In this document: piece after piece, positions 7,778 through 16,389 of the stretch
How positions within the stretch are numbered: the first letter of the stretch is position 1
How the letters are laid out: each line of letters starts with the position of its first letter
NCBI RefSeq assembly: GCF_013185915.1
Contig: NZ_JAAZUH010000002.1
Span: forward strand, 372,001-436,000
Length of the DNA: 64,000 nt
Origin: Stenotrophomonas bentonitica
GTDB taxonomy: Bacteria; Pseudomonadota; Gammaproteobacteria; Xanthomonadales; Xanthomonadaceae
Direction: 5' to 3'
Translations under genes and position numbers: made by a program
The notes under the pieces: generated by a model
Databases searched by the model: none
What the model was told of the DNA's origin: nothing
What the model saw: only the letters and a program-made list of their open reading frames with translations

Positions 7778-8518
7778 ATGAACGAGGTAATTAAATCCAT
7801 TTCAATACAAAAAGAGTTGGCGCGGCACCAGCAGGCGAAGGAGAAGTTTGAAGCGCTCATGGCGACGATTGAAAGCGCGCTGCGTGAAGCGGACGAAATG
7901 AATGTGGGCGGCGCGATGCGCAACGCCCTGGGTCAACTGAACTTCCGCCACTTCGACTGCTTGCAAGATGCGCGAAAATCGCATGCCAAAGCCCTCACTG
8001 AAAACGGTTGGTCAACAATCATGCGCGAGACGGGCCTGAAAGACTTCATGTGCCATAAAAAACGTGTTGAGTGGGGTAGGGCGTTCTATGAGAACACAGT
8101 GCCAGAGTTCAACTACGACAATGTTGTTGCCACGTTCGCCCAACTGTACGACGCACGAGCAAGCATGTTTGAAGACGGCATTGTCGGGGTGTTTGAAGGG
8201 CTATCGTGGGACTACAAAAGCCACCTGCCCGTGCGCTTTGGACAGAAAATCATCTTGCAGTGCATAGACAGTTGGTCTTACTTCATTGCAAGAGACGTTG
8301 TGCAAGACATGATCCGTGCGTTTCACATGTTCGACGGCAAGCCGCATCCTGATTTCAGACGCTCAGCATCAAGCCCCGAAGTGTTCTCAGAGTACATGGA
8401 TGTCACGTTCTACAAGAACAGAAACGCCCACGTTGTATTCAAACGGCCTGATCTTGTGGACAAGCTCAACGAAGTGATCGCCCGACGCTACCCAGGCGCA
8501 TTGCCGCCCACCCGATAA
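7778..8518 (+). CDS. DUF4942-family protein
   Basis: A 246-residue protein. The middle region matches the DUF4942 pattern as I remember it: 'NGWSTIMRETGLKDFMCHKKRVEW' followed by 'MFEDGIVGVFEGLSWDYKSHLPVRFGQKIIL'. The family is common on plasmids and prophages and has no established function; some members are fused to N6-methyltransferase-like domains, which are absent here. ATG 7778 follows AAGGGGG. It converges on the gene at 8547 and shares a two-way terminator with it. Confidence 0.7.
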   Translation: MNEVIKSISIQKELARHQQAKEKFEALMATIESALREADEMNVGGAMRNALGQLNFRHFDCLQDARKSHAKALTENGWSTIMRETGLKDFMCHKKRVEWGRAFYENTVPEFNYDNVVATFAQLYDARASMFEDGIVGVFEGLSWDYKSHLPVRFGQKIILQCIDSWSYFIARDVVQDMIRAFHMFDGKPHPDFRRSASSPEVFSEYMDVTFYKNRNAHVVFKRPDLVDKLNEVIARRYPGALPPTR

Positions 8519-8520
8519 AA

Positions 8521-8543
8521 AAAGCCCGCCGAAGCGGGCTTTT
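8521..8543. terminator. bidirectional intrinsic terminator
   Basis: AAAGCCCGC / GCGGGCTTTT stem with A-run on the left and T-run on the right, lying between convergent genes 7778 and 8547. Confidence 0.85.
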
Positions 8544-8546
8544 CTC

Positions 8547-9335
8547 TTATTTGCGCGGTTCGTTATAGCATATCTCAAGAAGCGACCTTGCAATTCCCAA
8601 CTGGTTGCTCATGCTTTCAAAGAACAGTGACTTGCCATACTTTTCGTCGTACAAAGAAAAGAATTCATCCCAAACTTTGCGGTGATTGTCGTTGACGGTG
8701 TTGGTGATCGTTTCCACCACGTCTTTAAGCCGCGCAAGAGTTGCATCAACGCCGGCTTCCGACATCACAAACTCGATGTTCTCGTGTGTGATATCGCCCC
8801 GCAGAACATGACTTTCAAAAATCGATGTGGGGTTCATGGAGAAGGCCAGGAACGGGATGACATGCTCCCCGGAGCCGTCTTCCAGCGTGTGGTACAGATT
8901 CACCACGTGACTGTCTATGCGCAGCAGCACGTAGTTTGGATCCTTGCTGTTGGCGTAAAAGGCCAAATCTTGAACCGTGCGTGATCCAATAACAGCAAGA
9001 GCGTAGTTGAAACGAGCAATCAGTTTCAGCAACACCAATGATGCAACGTCATTGCCGGCGTCCGTAGCTGGGTTCGCAAGCTTCGTTATCGCCTCATAGT
9101 GTCCGCCCAACGCCAGTGTGTACGCGCTTTCGTAATAATTGGAAGCACTAGTCAATACCCCTTTGGGATTGTCGGTCAGTTGCTTTGGGACATCATCTAA
9201 ACGCAGATCGTACACTTCTCGTATGTCGAAGTAGGGGCGGTCGTCTGAGTAACGGTTGTGGAAAACAAATTTACACAGCCCGTCCAGCCGAATGTGGCGC
9301 GCACGAAATATCGACAAATCCGCAGTCACAAACAT
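8547..9335 (-). CDS. unknown cytoplasmic protein
   Basis: A 262-residue protein starting at 9335 after an AGGGGG SD. There is no signal peptide or membrane segment and no recognised motif. Helical character is mixed throughout. It is the first minus-strand gene here and has its own promoter, divergent from that of the ankyrin gene at 9447. It ends in …NEPRK, basic but without the terminal Met of the RRxM group. Confidence 0.65.
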   Translation of the reverse strand: MFVTADLSIFRARHIRLDGLCKFVFHNRYSDDRPYFDIREVYDLRLDDVPKQLTDNPKGVLTSASNYYESAYTLALGGHYEAITKLANPATDAGNDVASLVLLKLIARFNYALAVIGSRTVQDLAFYANSKDPNYVLLRIDSHVVNLYHTLEDGSGEHVIPFLAFSMNPTSIFESHVLRGDITHENIEFVMSEAGVDATLARLKDVVETITNTVNDNHRKVWDEFFSLYDEKYGKSLFFESMSNQLGIARSLLEICYNEPRK

Positions 9336-9349
9336 ATTGCCCCCTGCAT

Positions 9350-9394
9350 GAATGGTGCTTCCATTCTATCATCAAATGCACTGGGACTTGACAA
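9350..9394 (-). promoter_or_regulatory. promoter of the 8547 gene, overlapping P6
   Basis: On the minus strand: TTGTCA at 9394-9389, 17-nt spacer containing an extended TG, hexamer TGATAG at 9371-9366. The dyad GAATGG (9366-9361) / CCATTC (9355-9350) sits just before SD AGGGGG. The -35 overlaps the -35 of P6 on the other strand, so the two promoters could be mutually exclusive. Confidence 0.55.
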
Positions 9395-9431
9395 TATTCA
9401 TTAAATTGTTTTGCTGAATACAGTCAAACAA
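9388..9431 (+). promoter_or_regulatory. shared-type promoter P6
   Basis: TTGACA at 9388-9393, 13 nt, TG at 9407-9408, hexamer TTTGCT at 9410-9415. Dyad TTGTTT (9406-9411) / AAACAA (9426-9431). SD TAGGGGG. It drives the ankyrin gene at 9447. Confidence 0.7.
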
Positions 9432-9446
9432 CGGTTAGGGGGTGTT

Positions 9447-10562
9447 ATGTATATCGGATCAAATTTAAAAGATGTCCAACAGGTTATTGCGTCGGGTCGC
9501 AATATTCAGGAGCGCAGTGGCATAACACAAAGCACTGCATTGCACCGCGCGGTCGATGGTAAGTTTTACGAGCCCGGTGTCGTGACTGCCTTAGTCAACG
9601 CTGGGTTGGACCCCAACGTCCGCGAGGTCAACAAACGCACACCGTTGCACTACGCACGCCACCCCGAGGCGATTGCCGAACTCATCGCAAATGGTGCTGA
9701 CCCCAACTTGGGTGACGTGAACGGCCAGACCCCTTTGCAGATCAATTTGTCGAAGGAAAAATCCATCTGCCGCATGCCCCGTGTCCAGGCTCTTTTGGAG
9801 GGCGGGGCGGACATCAACCAAGCAGACAACAACGGTGTCACGCCGCTTCTTTCGGCGCTGGAAGCACGTCGGCCCTCAGAGTTCATTGAGGCACTGGTTG
9901 ACGCGGGCGCCGAAATCAATGCTGTGAGCAACGACGGACAGGGTGTGTTGTGTTGGTCTACGGCGGAAGGGGACGTGGAGAACACAGCACTGCTGATCGC
10001 CATGGGTGCCGATATCAACGCGGTTTCCAACACCGGCATGAGTGTCCTGAACTACTGTGCGCGGTTTGAGCAGTTGGATTGCGTGAGAGTGTTGTTGGAA
10101 GCTGGCGCCGATCCCACCATTGCCAACCACGACAACCTCACGCCGTTGCATTTTCTGGCCTGCGGACCAATCAATCAGTGGGATCGGGTGATGTGCGAAC
10201 GCTCACAGCGGGCAGAGTTGGTGTCAAAGATGATCGAGGCCGGCGCCGACATCAACGCCGTGGACAAGAACGGCAACACCGCTCTCCACTTCGCAGCGAA
10301 AGCAGAACAAGACGACGTTGTACGAACCTTGATTGACCAGGGCGCTACGGTGTCCATCCAGAACAACCAAGGGATGACGGTTTTGGATGTGGCAAGACAG
10401 CACAGCAAGCACACAACACAGGGCAAGTCGCACGACGAAGGTGCCAACGGTGAAGGGGTGGTAACACTGCTTCAAAACCGCGCTCAGAAGGAAGCATTGC
10501 AGGATGCCTTGAACATCCAGCGGGATGAGCCCCAAGCCGTCTCACGGTGGCGACGGATGTGA
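9447..10562 (+). CDS. ankyrin-repeat protein with RRM tail
   Basis: A 371-residue protein made almost entirely of about nine ankyrin repeats (for example TPLHYARHPEAIAELIANGADPN; TALHFAAKAEQDDVVRTLIDQGA). The repeats are followed by a helix (QKEALQDALNIQ) and the terminal SRWRRM. ATG 9447 follows AGGGGG. There is no signal peptide. It is a clear member of the tagged ankyrin group. It is probably a protein-binding scaffold; the target is unknown. Confidence 0.85.
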   Translation: MYIGSNLKDVQQVIASGRNIQERSGITQSTALHRAVDGKFYEPGVVTALVNAGLDPNVREVNKRTPLHYARHPEAIAELIANGADPNLGDVNGQTPLQINLSKEKSICRMPRVQALLEGGADINQADNNGVTPLLSALEARRPSEFIEALVDAGAEINAVSNDGQGVLCWSTAEGDVENTALLIAMGADINAVSNTGMSVLNYCARFEQLDCVRVLLEAGADPTIANHDNLTPLHFLACGPINQWDRVMCERSQRAELVSKMIEAGADINAVDKNGNTALHFAAKAEQDDVVRTLIDQGATVSIQNNQGMTVLDVARQHSKHTTQGKSHDEGANGEGVVTLLQNRAQKEALQDALNIQRDEPQAVSRWRRM

Positions 10563-10702
10563 CCATGAGAGCTTAGGGTTTACAGTGTTTTTTTTGTTCT
10601 TGCTTGGGGGTGGGTTGCTGTCAGGGGATTCACACTGATACCACCTGTCAAAGTCCCGTTTTTCTGGCTATCATGCGTGCCTTCAACCTCAAGGATGACG
10701 AT

Positions 10703-11233
10703 ATGAAGCTGACGCCGGATATGGCGCTGGATCTTGTGCGGCTGCGACCCTTGATGGATAAGGCCAATGACCCTGGCGCTGACGGTGAAACTGTCGCGTC
10801 CGCGTTCGCCGCCAGTCAGGTGTTTGTGCGGACCTACAATCAAGCTTTTGCTGAGTATTTCGCTGGTCGATTGAATGGTGTGGCGCTTTCGTTCAATCGC
10901 GGGGAGTTCAACTACAGCTTCAGGGACACGGCAGACGCTGCGCACGCATTTACGATGCTTTCGATGCAGCAGGTCAACGACGCCAAATCAAAAGCAATCT
11001 GCGTGGGTGTGGTCAACCTGCTCCTGAGAGATATGAAATACAAATCAAGCTTCGATAGCGACCAGTCTTACCTCGCGGCGGTGTTGATGATTGCCCATTC
11101 AATGCACGCATTCCGCCGAACTACCATCAATCAGTTCGTTGCCGAAGGTCAGCGCACTCAGCGCGCCACGTTCTGGCGCTACTTTGTCATTGGGGCGGTC
11201 ACTGTTGGGATTGCCTATCTCATCTTTGGTTAA
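10703..11233 (+). CDS. tail-anchored membrane protein, unknown
   Basis: A 176-residue protein with one C-terminal hydrophobic segment (FVIGAVTVGIAYLIFG), so it is probably tail-anchored with a cytoplasmic N-terminal domain. ATG 10703 was chosen because AAGGA lies 7 nt upstream; the longer frame from 10604 has no SD. No family is recognised. Composition is more GC-rich than the ankyrin units. Confidence 0.55.
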   Translation: MKLTPDMALDLVRLRPLMDKANDPGADGETVASAFAASQVFVRTYNQAFAEYFAGRLNGVALSFNRGEFNYSFRDTADAAHAFTMLSMQQVNDAKSKAICVGVVNLLLRDMKYKSSFDSDQSYLAAVLMIAHSMHAFRRTTINQFVAEGQRTQRATFWRYFVIGAVTVGIAYLIFG

Positions 11234-11285
11234 TTTTTCTCTTAAGCGCAGTCTCTTGTGAGAGGCTGTATATTGAGGAGTTCCA

Positions 11286-12221
11286 ATGTTTAAGCGTTTT
11301 GTACTCTTGTGCATCGGCATGGCTGTAATTCCCCTTTGTTTTGGTGCGCCCAAGTCCAATGCCCAAGGCTCAGCCGGAGGGTACATGCCTTTGACACAAA
11401 GTTGCGTGTTGGAGGAGGGGATGAGGCTCGGTCCCAACTTCAAGGGACACTCGGTCATGGCTGTGGCTGCGGCGATTGGGAATGTGCCGCCTAAAGATCA
11501 GTACGAAACCAACGATGAATTCAAGGCGCGCACGGAGAACGTGCTGTCCACGAAGCCGTCTGCTTTGCGTGACGGTCATCTATGTGTAATCAGTGCTGGT
11601 GCGCGTTTGACGGATGACTTCGACGCGGACGCACAAGTTCTTCGGGTGCGCACACTTGGTACGTACAGCAGCCGATGGTTTGATGGCGAGAAATACCACG
11701 ATATCGCCAAAGTCTACGGTGGGGAGAGAAACGTTCACAGAAGCGTCTACGACGCAAACAACGCCTATGGTGTTTCCTTGTCAGTTACAAAGAAGAAACG
11801 CGACGCCTATTACGTGGCCTTTGATAAGCAATCAGTGGTGGACGCCGGGGAGCTTCCAGGGCTTTCATACAAGGAGTTTTCACTGAGAGCTGATGTGGAA
11901 ATGAGTGGTGCTGATGCACGCGCTCAAAAGGATGATATTGACGTAGTGTACTTGTACGGTGTGGTTCGCCCGTATGTGGGTAACCACTCTGAGTATGAGT
12001 TCCCGAAAATTGATTGGCCCTTTGAGTCGGAAGAAAAACAAACACTGGTAACCGCATCCCTCAAGAAGTTGGCTGTCATCAATGTTCGTACTGGAATGAT
12101 TTTGAAAGTGTTCGATCTGACCGGCCAGCAAACTTCGGCATCCACCAGTTCTAACACCAATAATGGTGATCTTAGGAGCTTGGGGCCGTCTTCAATCAAG
12201 AAGCCCTTTGTGGTCAAGTGA
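11286..12221 (+). CDS. secreted protein, paralog of the 19585 product
   Basis: A 311-residue protein with a Sec signal peptide (…LCFGAPKSNAQ). It shares two motifs with the protein at 19585: a helix 'PPKDQYETNDEFKARTENVL' (there 'APTKDEFQTSEQHAANVKAF') and 'DDFDADAQVLRVRT' (there 'FDYDADAQVLWANV'). So the window encodes two members of one secreted family. The function is unknown; a periplasmic or surface role is likely. Its 3' end overlaps the convergent gene at 12214 by 8 bp. SD TGAGGAG. Confidence 0.65.
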   Translation: MFKRFVLLCIGMAVIPLCFGAPKSNAQGSAGGYMPLTQSCVLEEGMRLGPNFKGHSVMAVAAAIGNVPPKDQYETNDEFKARTENVLSTKPSALRDGHLCVISAGARLTDDFDADAQVLRVRTLGTYSSRWFDGEKYHDIAKVYGGERNVHRSVYDANNAYGVSLSVTKKKRDAYYVAFDKQSVVDAGELPGLSYKEFSLRADVEMSGADARAQKDDIDVVYLYGVVRPYVGNHSEYEFPKIDWPFESEEKQTLVTASLKKLAVINVRTGMILKVFDLTGQQTSASTSSNTNNGDLRSLGPSSIKKPFVVK

Positions 12222-12741
12222 AGGATCGAGGGGTGATTGGCTTTTCGTAAGCTTTGTGGATGAGGTCTGTTATGTCCACCACATCAGGTTCGCTGAGAAG
12301 TTTTCGGCGAAAGTGAAGCGTGTGCGCGTTCGTGTGTACACGGTAGCGGCCAACCCTTTTCACCACGTCCAGTGGAATGAGCGCGGCGTATTCAACGTGC
12401 AGATTGCTGTTGAAAACCACTGCGGCAAGTTGATCGAAGGGGTTGGACGCCAAGTTCCTCAACGCGCTCAACTGCGTACTTTTATTGGCTGCGGTTAGTC
12501 GCCTGCCTTTAATCTGATACCGCGTTCCGTCAGGTCCGACAGCATCAAATCCTGCCTGGGAACCCGCCGCCAGCGTGGCATTGAGTGCGCGCGCCACCAG
12601 TGTCTCTGTGTAGTCTGCCACAGGGTTGTTCGCTGAGCGTATGACTCCCCGCTGCCGCAAAGCGTCCATCACGGCGCAATGAAGATCGAGCAATTGCCTG
12701 TCGGTGAGGTCATCTGTGTTCACTGCATGGTCCCTGTCCAC
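12214..12741 (-). CDS. probable PD-(D/E)XK nuclease-like protein
   Basis: A 175-residue protein. Residues ~45-85 read 'YTETLVARALNA…GFDAVGPDGTRYQIKGRRL', which fits a PD-(D/E)XK core: a Glu-containing helix, then an Asp, then the Q-x-K hairpin. Similar domains occur in small stand-alone restriction-like proteins. The start appears to be GTG 12741 with only a weak SD. A role in defence or DNA processing is inferred. Confidence 0.55.
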   Translation of the reverse strand: MDRDHAVNTDDLTDRQLLDLHCAVMDALRQRGVIRSANNPVADYTETLVARALNATLAAGSQAGFDAVGPDGTRYQIKGRRLTAANKSTQLSALRNLASNPFDQLAAVVFNSNLHVEYAALIPLDVVKRVGRYRVHTNAHTLHFRRKLLSEPDVVDITDLIHKAYEKPITPRSFT

Positions 12742-12831
12742 TGTTGCTCATAGGAGCGTTGTCATCATATCGGGGGCTACAGACTTCGCCCACTAAGCCG
12801 CTAGACTGACATCCTCTAGGGAGGGGGCGCT

Positions 12832-13350
12832 ATGGCTGGATACATTGGTTTCTTGCTTCTTGTTCTTGTGCTGGTTGTCTTGTTCAAAGTCGTGGCGTCC
12901 AGGGATCAGGTGATCCGCGAGCTGCGTGAGCAGTCCGCCCAGCATGGCAGGGACATCGCAGCACTTCGACAGGTGGTAGATGCAGTTGCGGATCGCGTGC
13001 TTCTGAGCCGCGAGCAACGACGTGTGAAGTGGTTTGACGAACTGCCGCCGTTCTCGCTGGATGACTTCAAGGCACTGTCTGCCGGCTCCGAGCGCGAGTT
13101 GATCGTTGCTTTTGGGGGAAGCGACGACGCCGAGGTCGTTGGCCTGCACTACCGCCACGAACGCCTTGAGTTCCGCACAGACGGTGAGAAGGACGCTGTG
13201 GCCTACGGTTATGCCCGCCCGTGGGCCACCGTTCAAGATCTACCAGTGAAGATCTATCTCAATCAGTACGCGCTTACGTCCAAAATTGTAGGCTTGGAGC
13301 AGGACGGCTTTGTGAAGCTTGCTCCCTACAGGGCGCGGTTGCCCGAATAA
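12832..13350 (+). CDS. membrane-anchored coiled-coil protein, unknown
   Basis: A 172-residue protein with an N-terminal membrane segment (GFLLLVLVLVVLFKVVA), then a short coiled coil (REQSAQHGRDIAALRQVVD) and a soluble β-rich C-terminal domain. SD GAGGGGG. The composition is GC-rich compared with the ankyrin units. No family is recognised. Confidence 0.55.
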   Translation: MAGYIGFLLLVLVLVVLFKVVASRDQVIRELREQSAQHGRDIAALRQVVDAVADRVLLSREQRRVKWFDELPPFSLDDFKALSAGSERELIVAFGGSDDAEVVGLHYRHERLEFRTDGEKDAVAYGYARPWATVQDLPVKIYLNQYALTSKIVGLEQDGFVKLAPYRARLPE

Positions 13351-13395
13351 TTCTTTGCCGTTCGGATGATGGATCAAACTTGAAGGAGTAAGGAT

Positions 13396-14175
13396 ATGCC
13401 GCATTCCCCGGACATGGATACCCAGGTCAAGTTGTTCGTGCTGCGGTCGCGCGCGCGGACTGCTGATATCCAACGGCGTTCCATGATGAACCAAACGCTG
13501 GACATTGAAGAGGAGACCCGTCATCGGATCTCTGCTGAAGGTTGGGAGCGATGCCTGTTGCGCGAAGGGCCGCGACAGGCGGAAGAGGTCATTCAGTTGT
13601 GGTGTGTGTTGCAGGCAAAGAAGTCGGCTTATGCTGATCTTTCCGGCGACCAAGAGATTGTCGATCAGAAAGTTCAATCCATGCGCATGGATGAAAAATT
13701 GATCGATGATATCGACAAGTGGATTATCGCTTCCGCTTTTCATGACACGCTTCGATCAACGCAGATCAAGACCGCCAGTGGCCGCTGTCCGCCTTTGCTG
13801 CTCCAAAAAAGTCCGCAGTTGGAGCAAGGCAAGGTCCGGGTTGTTGAAATCTTGAACAAGGAGTTCAAGGTGGATGGAGTTGCTGATTTTGACTATATGG
13901 ATCGCAACTACGAACTGGAAGCCCAAGCTAAACGTAACCGTGAAACGCTGTTGCTCTACGCCAAAGCGCTGTGGTTCGATCACACGGTTTATTCGCGCGC
14001 CATCAAGGCCGTGGCCGATGGGGATACGGATCTTCTGTTGAGGTACGACCAAGCTGTCTACGCCGCGTACGAACGGGCAGTGTCCCTGCCGGCACTGGGG
14101 GACATCATGGTCAAAGTCTTTGCCGCACTGTGCGCGCAGAAGCCTTACAGCGCGCACCTGTTCGACACTGAGTGA
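13396..14175 (+). CDS. unknown helical cytoplasmic protein
   Basis: A 259-residue, mostly helical, charged protein with no signal or membrane segment and no recognised motif. SD AAGGAG. It follows the gene at 12832 by 45 bp and may be co-transcribed with it. Confidence 0.6.
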   Translation: MPHSPDMDTQVKLFVLRSRARTADIQRRSMMNQTLDIEEETRHRISAEGWERCLLREGPRQAEEVIQLWCVLQAKKSAYADLSGDQEIVDQKVQSMRMDEKLIDDIDKWIIASAFHDTLRSTQIKTASGRCPPLLLQKSPQLEQGKVRVVEILNKEFKVDGVADFDYMDRNYELEAQAKRNRETLLLYAKALWFDHTVYSRAIKAVADGDTDLLLRYDQAVYAAYERAVSLPALGDIMVKVFAALCAQKPYSAHLFDTE

Positions 14176-14246
14176 TCGGGCGCGTAGAGGGTCATGGCGT
14201 CCAACGATCGCTGCACTGCGGCCGGCCCAAAGCAGCCACCTGGACA

Positions 14247-15596
14247 TCAAACTAAGCCCTGCATTGCAGGGCTTTTCCATTTTTGCTTATTACTTAATTG
14301 GTGATTGTTGTCGATCAATGTTGTCTGGATGCATGATAGATCTGCCTGAATTACAAATACCAATTCATTGAGCTGGTTATTGTCAAGCCGATGTCTTTTT
14401 GATGCGGCAAGTGCAAGCTCGATGGATTGAGCCATTGATGCAATCAGCCTGCCAAGCGCGGAGCAGGCTTCATGCGATAGTGATTTGCTGGAAATTAGCT
14501 GTTTGGCTAAGGAGGCGGCCCGAGCCAGCCTGCCGACACTGGAAGCAATTTGGGTTTCCAAATCTTTGAGTATGATATCAGGGGATTTATCAGAGTGGAA
14601 CCCGACGTACATCTTTCCTTGGAGTTTTTTGTACAGGCTTTTGGGTGTGGTTGCGATGATATGTAAAACCTCCGTGTCTACCTCTACGAACTTGAGGGCG
14701 TTGTAGTCCAGTGTTGACGCAACTCCGTCCTTTAGAAGTTGATCGACGGATGATTTTAGTGGGTGCACGTTTCGACGGTCGCTGTTGAAGATCGTTGAAC
14801 ACAAGGTCGTTATCTTGAAATCAGAAATCTTTGCTGGCTTGTTCCCTTCAATTGCGCTCGCCATTTCCTGAATGGCTTTTTCGGTTTTTATGCGGGTGCT
14901 TGTAAAATCATATTGCGGGGTGATGCTATAGACGTGCAAAACGCTTTCGTGCAACCCCCAGGCGTCGAAGTTGCAAGATGCTAAATTATCTTTGGTGAAA
15001 AATGGCGATTGGTTGTGATGCGTGCGCAAGGAGGTTTCAATGGCACTTTTGCAATATTTGGTGTCGGCCTCATTTATGTCGCCTGTCTCACTGGCTTTTT
15101 GATATATCTCACCAAAGCGCGGGTCTAGTAGGTCGTGTTCCAGTAGGTGTTCTTGGTAAAAACCCAGTTGCGCGATTTGCTGGGCAATCATGCCGGGGAG
15201 GAAATCATCTGTCAGGCGCGCGACAAGTGAGTGCGTTTTATCATCAGCAAGTACGGTTGGCAGGTCACGGGTCGTTATTAGGTGTTCGTTTGGTGGGAAC
15301 TTTAGGATGGATGTCTCCATTGCGCTTGCATTGAATAGGTTGCATATCAATGTGTTGAGATTTCTTGAGTGATTGCGTAGTGCTTCGGTTAATTCGTTGG
15401 GCTGCGCCAAGTTCAACTGAGTGTCCGCCAAATAATTAGCTAGGGCGGATGGTGAGTGGTTGTGCAGCTGCAAAAGTTCTCTGCAAGCAGACTCAATGTT
15501 TTTTTCTTCAAATGGCTGGCCGCCACGTTCCTGCATCGATCTTTCGTAATCATGCATGAGTGATTTGAAGTCGTCGCTTTCTAGTTTTGATTGCAT
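14247..15596 (-). CDS. unknown helical protein
   Basis: A 449-residue, helical, AT-richer protein. The upstream frame starts at TTG 15608; ATG 15596 is preferred (GGATGAC upstream, spacing like that at 10703). No motif is recognised. The intrinsic terminator at 14254-14276 lies inside the last codons of this gene (…SPAMQGLV), so the palindrome serves the convergent gene 13396 while being translated here. Confidence 0.6.
   Translation of the reverse strand: MQSKLESDDFKSLMHDYERSMQERGGQPFEEKNIESACRELLQLHNHSPSALANYLADTQLNLAQPNELTEALRNHSRNLNTLICNLFNASAMETSILKFPPNEHLITTRDLPTVLADDKTHSLVARLTDDFLPGMIAQQIAQLGFYQEHLLEHDLLDPRFGEIYQKASETGDINEADTKYCKSAIETSLRTHHNQSPFFTKDNLASCNFDAWGLHESVLHVYSITPQYDFTSTRIKTEKAIQEMASAIEGNKPAKISDFKITTLCSTIFNSDRRNVHPLKSSVDQLLKDGVASTLDYNALKFVEVDTEVLHIIATTPKSLYKKLQGKMYVGFHSDKSPDIILKDLETQIASSVGRLARAASLAKQLISSKSLSHEACSALGRLIASMAQSIELALAASKRHRLDNNQLNELVFVIQADLSCIQTTLIDNNHQLSNKQKWKSPAMQGLV
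14254..14276 (+). terminator. intrinsic terminator inside the 14247 gene
   Basis: AAGCCCTGCA-TTGCAGGGCTTTT: near-perfect palindrome plus T-run, about 80 bp after the stop of 13396 and overlapping the 3' codons of the minus-strand gene. Confidence 0.75.
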
Positions 15597-15833
15597 ATCG
15601 TCATCCAATACATTTGTTTGCCATGAATAGTTGGCGCGCCAAATTGCCTGTCTGCACGGTTTTTCGTCCCACGTTCGTGTCTAATAATGTCGGTTGTAAA
15701 TTTCGATCATAGCCGTCTGTGCGGTCGGAGTCTTATATCCAACGTGCTGGATGTCACTCTACGCACTCTATGCCTGCTGCCCGAGTGACCGGGCTTCCGG
15801 TCGGGCGGATGTGAAGGCGTTCAGCGCAAGCCG

Positions 15834-15848
15834 TTAGTAATGTTGCTA
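15834..15848 (+). promoter_or_regulatory. candidate LexA operator before umuD
   Basis: TTAG, 6 nt, TGCTA, within a wider dyad GTTAG (15833-15837) / CTAAC (15846-15850). The LexA site reported for Xanthomonas and Xylella is TTAG-N6-TACTA; this differs at one base. It sits 15-30 bp before the umuD start, where SOS control is expected. Confidence 0.45.
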
Positions 15849-15862
15849 ACGATGGCTGTACT

Positions 15863-16333
15863 ATGGCCGGCCCACCAGCGACCGCAGCCATGGACAGCAC
15901 CAATAGTCCCACAAAGGCCCACCAGCAGCCGCCAGAGGCCGCGCACCCTATGCTGCCGGTACGCGTGACCTGTGGCTTCCCAAGCCCCGCTGAGGACTTC
16001 TACGGCGCTGGCGACGGGCTGGACCTCAACCAGCACTGCATCTCCAACCCTGTGGCTACCTTCTTTGCCCAGGCCGACACCGGCACCTCAATGGTGGGCT
16101 TTGGGATCCAGCCTGGGGACACCTTGATTGTCGATCGCTCGCGCACGCCCAGGAGCGGGGACATCGTGATGGTGAACTGGGAAGGTGGGTTCACCGTGAA
16201 GAAGTTGGTACAGAGGCGCGGCCACTTTGAATTGCATTCGTCCGCAGAAGACATCCCGCCCATCATCGTGCCGCCCGACATTGAATTGGATGTGTGGGGC
16301 GTGGTCACGTGGTCGTTTACCCGGCACGCTTGA
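15863..16333 (+). CDS. umuD: UmuD-like S24 autopeptidase, DNA polymerase V accessory subunit
   Basis: A 156-residue protein. A Cys37-Gly38 cleavage site (VTCGF) is followed by the S24 peptidase core with nucleophile Ser76 (GTSMVGFG) and general-base Lys113 (TVKKL). The Ser-Lys spacing of 37 equals that of E. coli UmuD (S60, K97). RecA-stimulated self-cleavage produces UmuD', which joins UmuC in translesion synthesis. There is no clear SD. umuC is not adjacent: two tagged genes lie in between. Confidence 0.85.
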   Translation: MAGPPATAAMDSTNSPTKAHQQPPEAAHPMLPVRVTCGFPSPAEDFYGAGDGLDLNQHCISNPVATFFAQADTGTSMVGFGIQPGDTLIVDRSRTPRSGDIVMVNWEGGFTVKKLVQRRGHFELHSSAEDIPPIIVPPDIELDVWGVVTWSFTRHA

Positions 16334-16375
16334 CAATATTGGCTCCTGTGTTTGCTTGAATGTATTCAAGGCAAA
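16330..16375 (+). promoter_or_regulatory. shared-type promoter P7 with 11-bp dyad
   Basis: The -35 TTGACA at 16330-16335 overlaps the umuD stop codon. 13 nt, TG at 16349-16350, hexamer TTGCTT at 16352-16357. The dyad TTTGC-TTGAAT (16351-16361) pairs with ATTCAA-G-GCAAA (16364-16375) with one bulged G. SD AAGGGGG. It drives 16390. Confidence 0.8.
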
Positions 16376-16389
16376 TAAGGGGGTTTTAT

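Noticed and set aside
16330..16375. A sigma-54 (-24/-12) promoter reading of TTGGC…TTTGC
   Set aside because: GG-to-GC spacing is off by one, and most copies have TTTGA rather than TTTGC. The TTGACA-13-TG geometry fits all copies much better.
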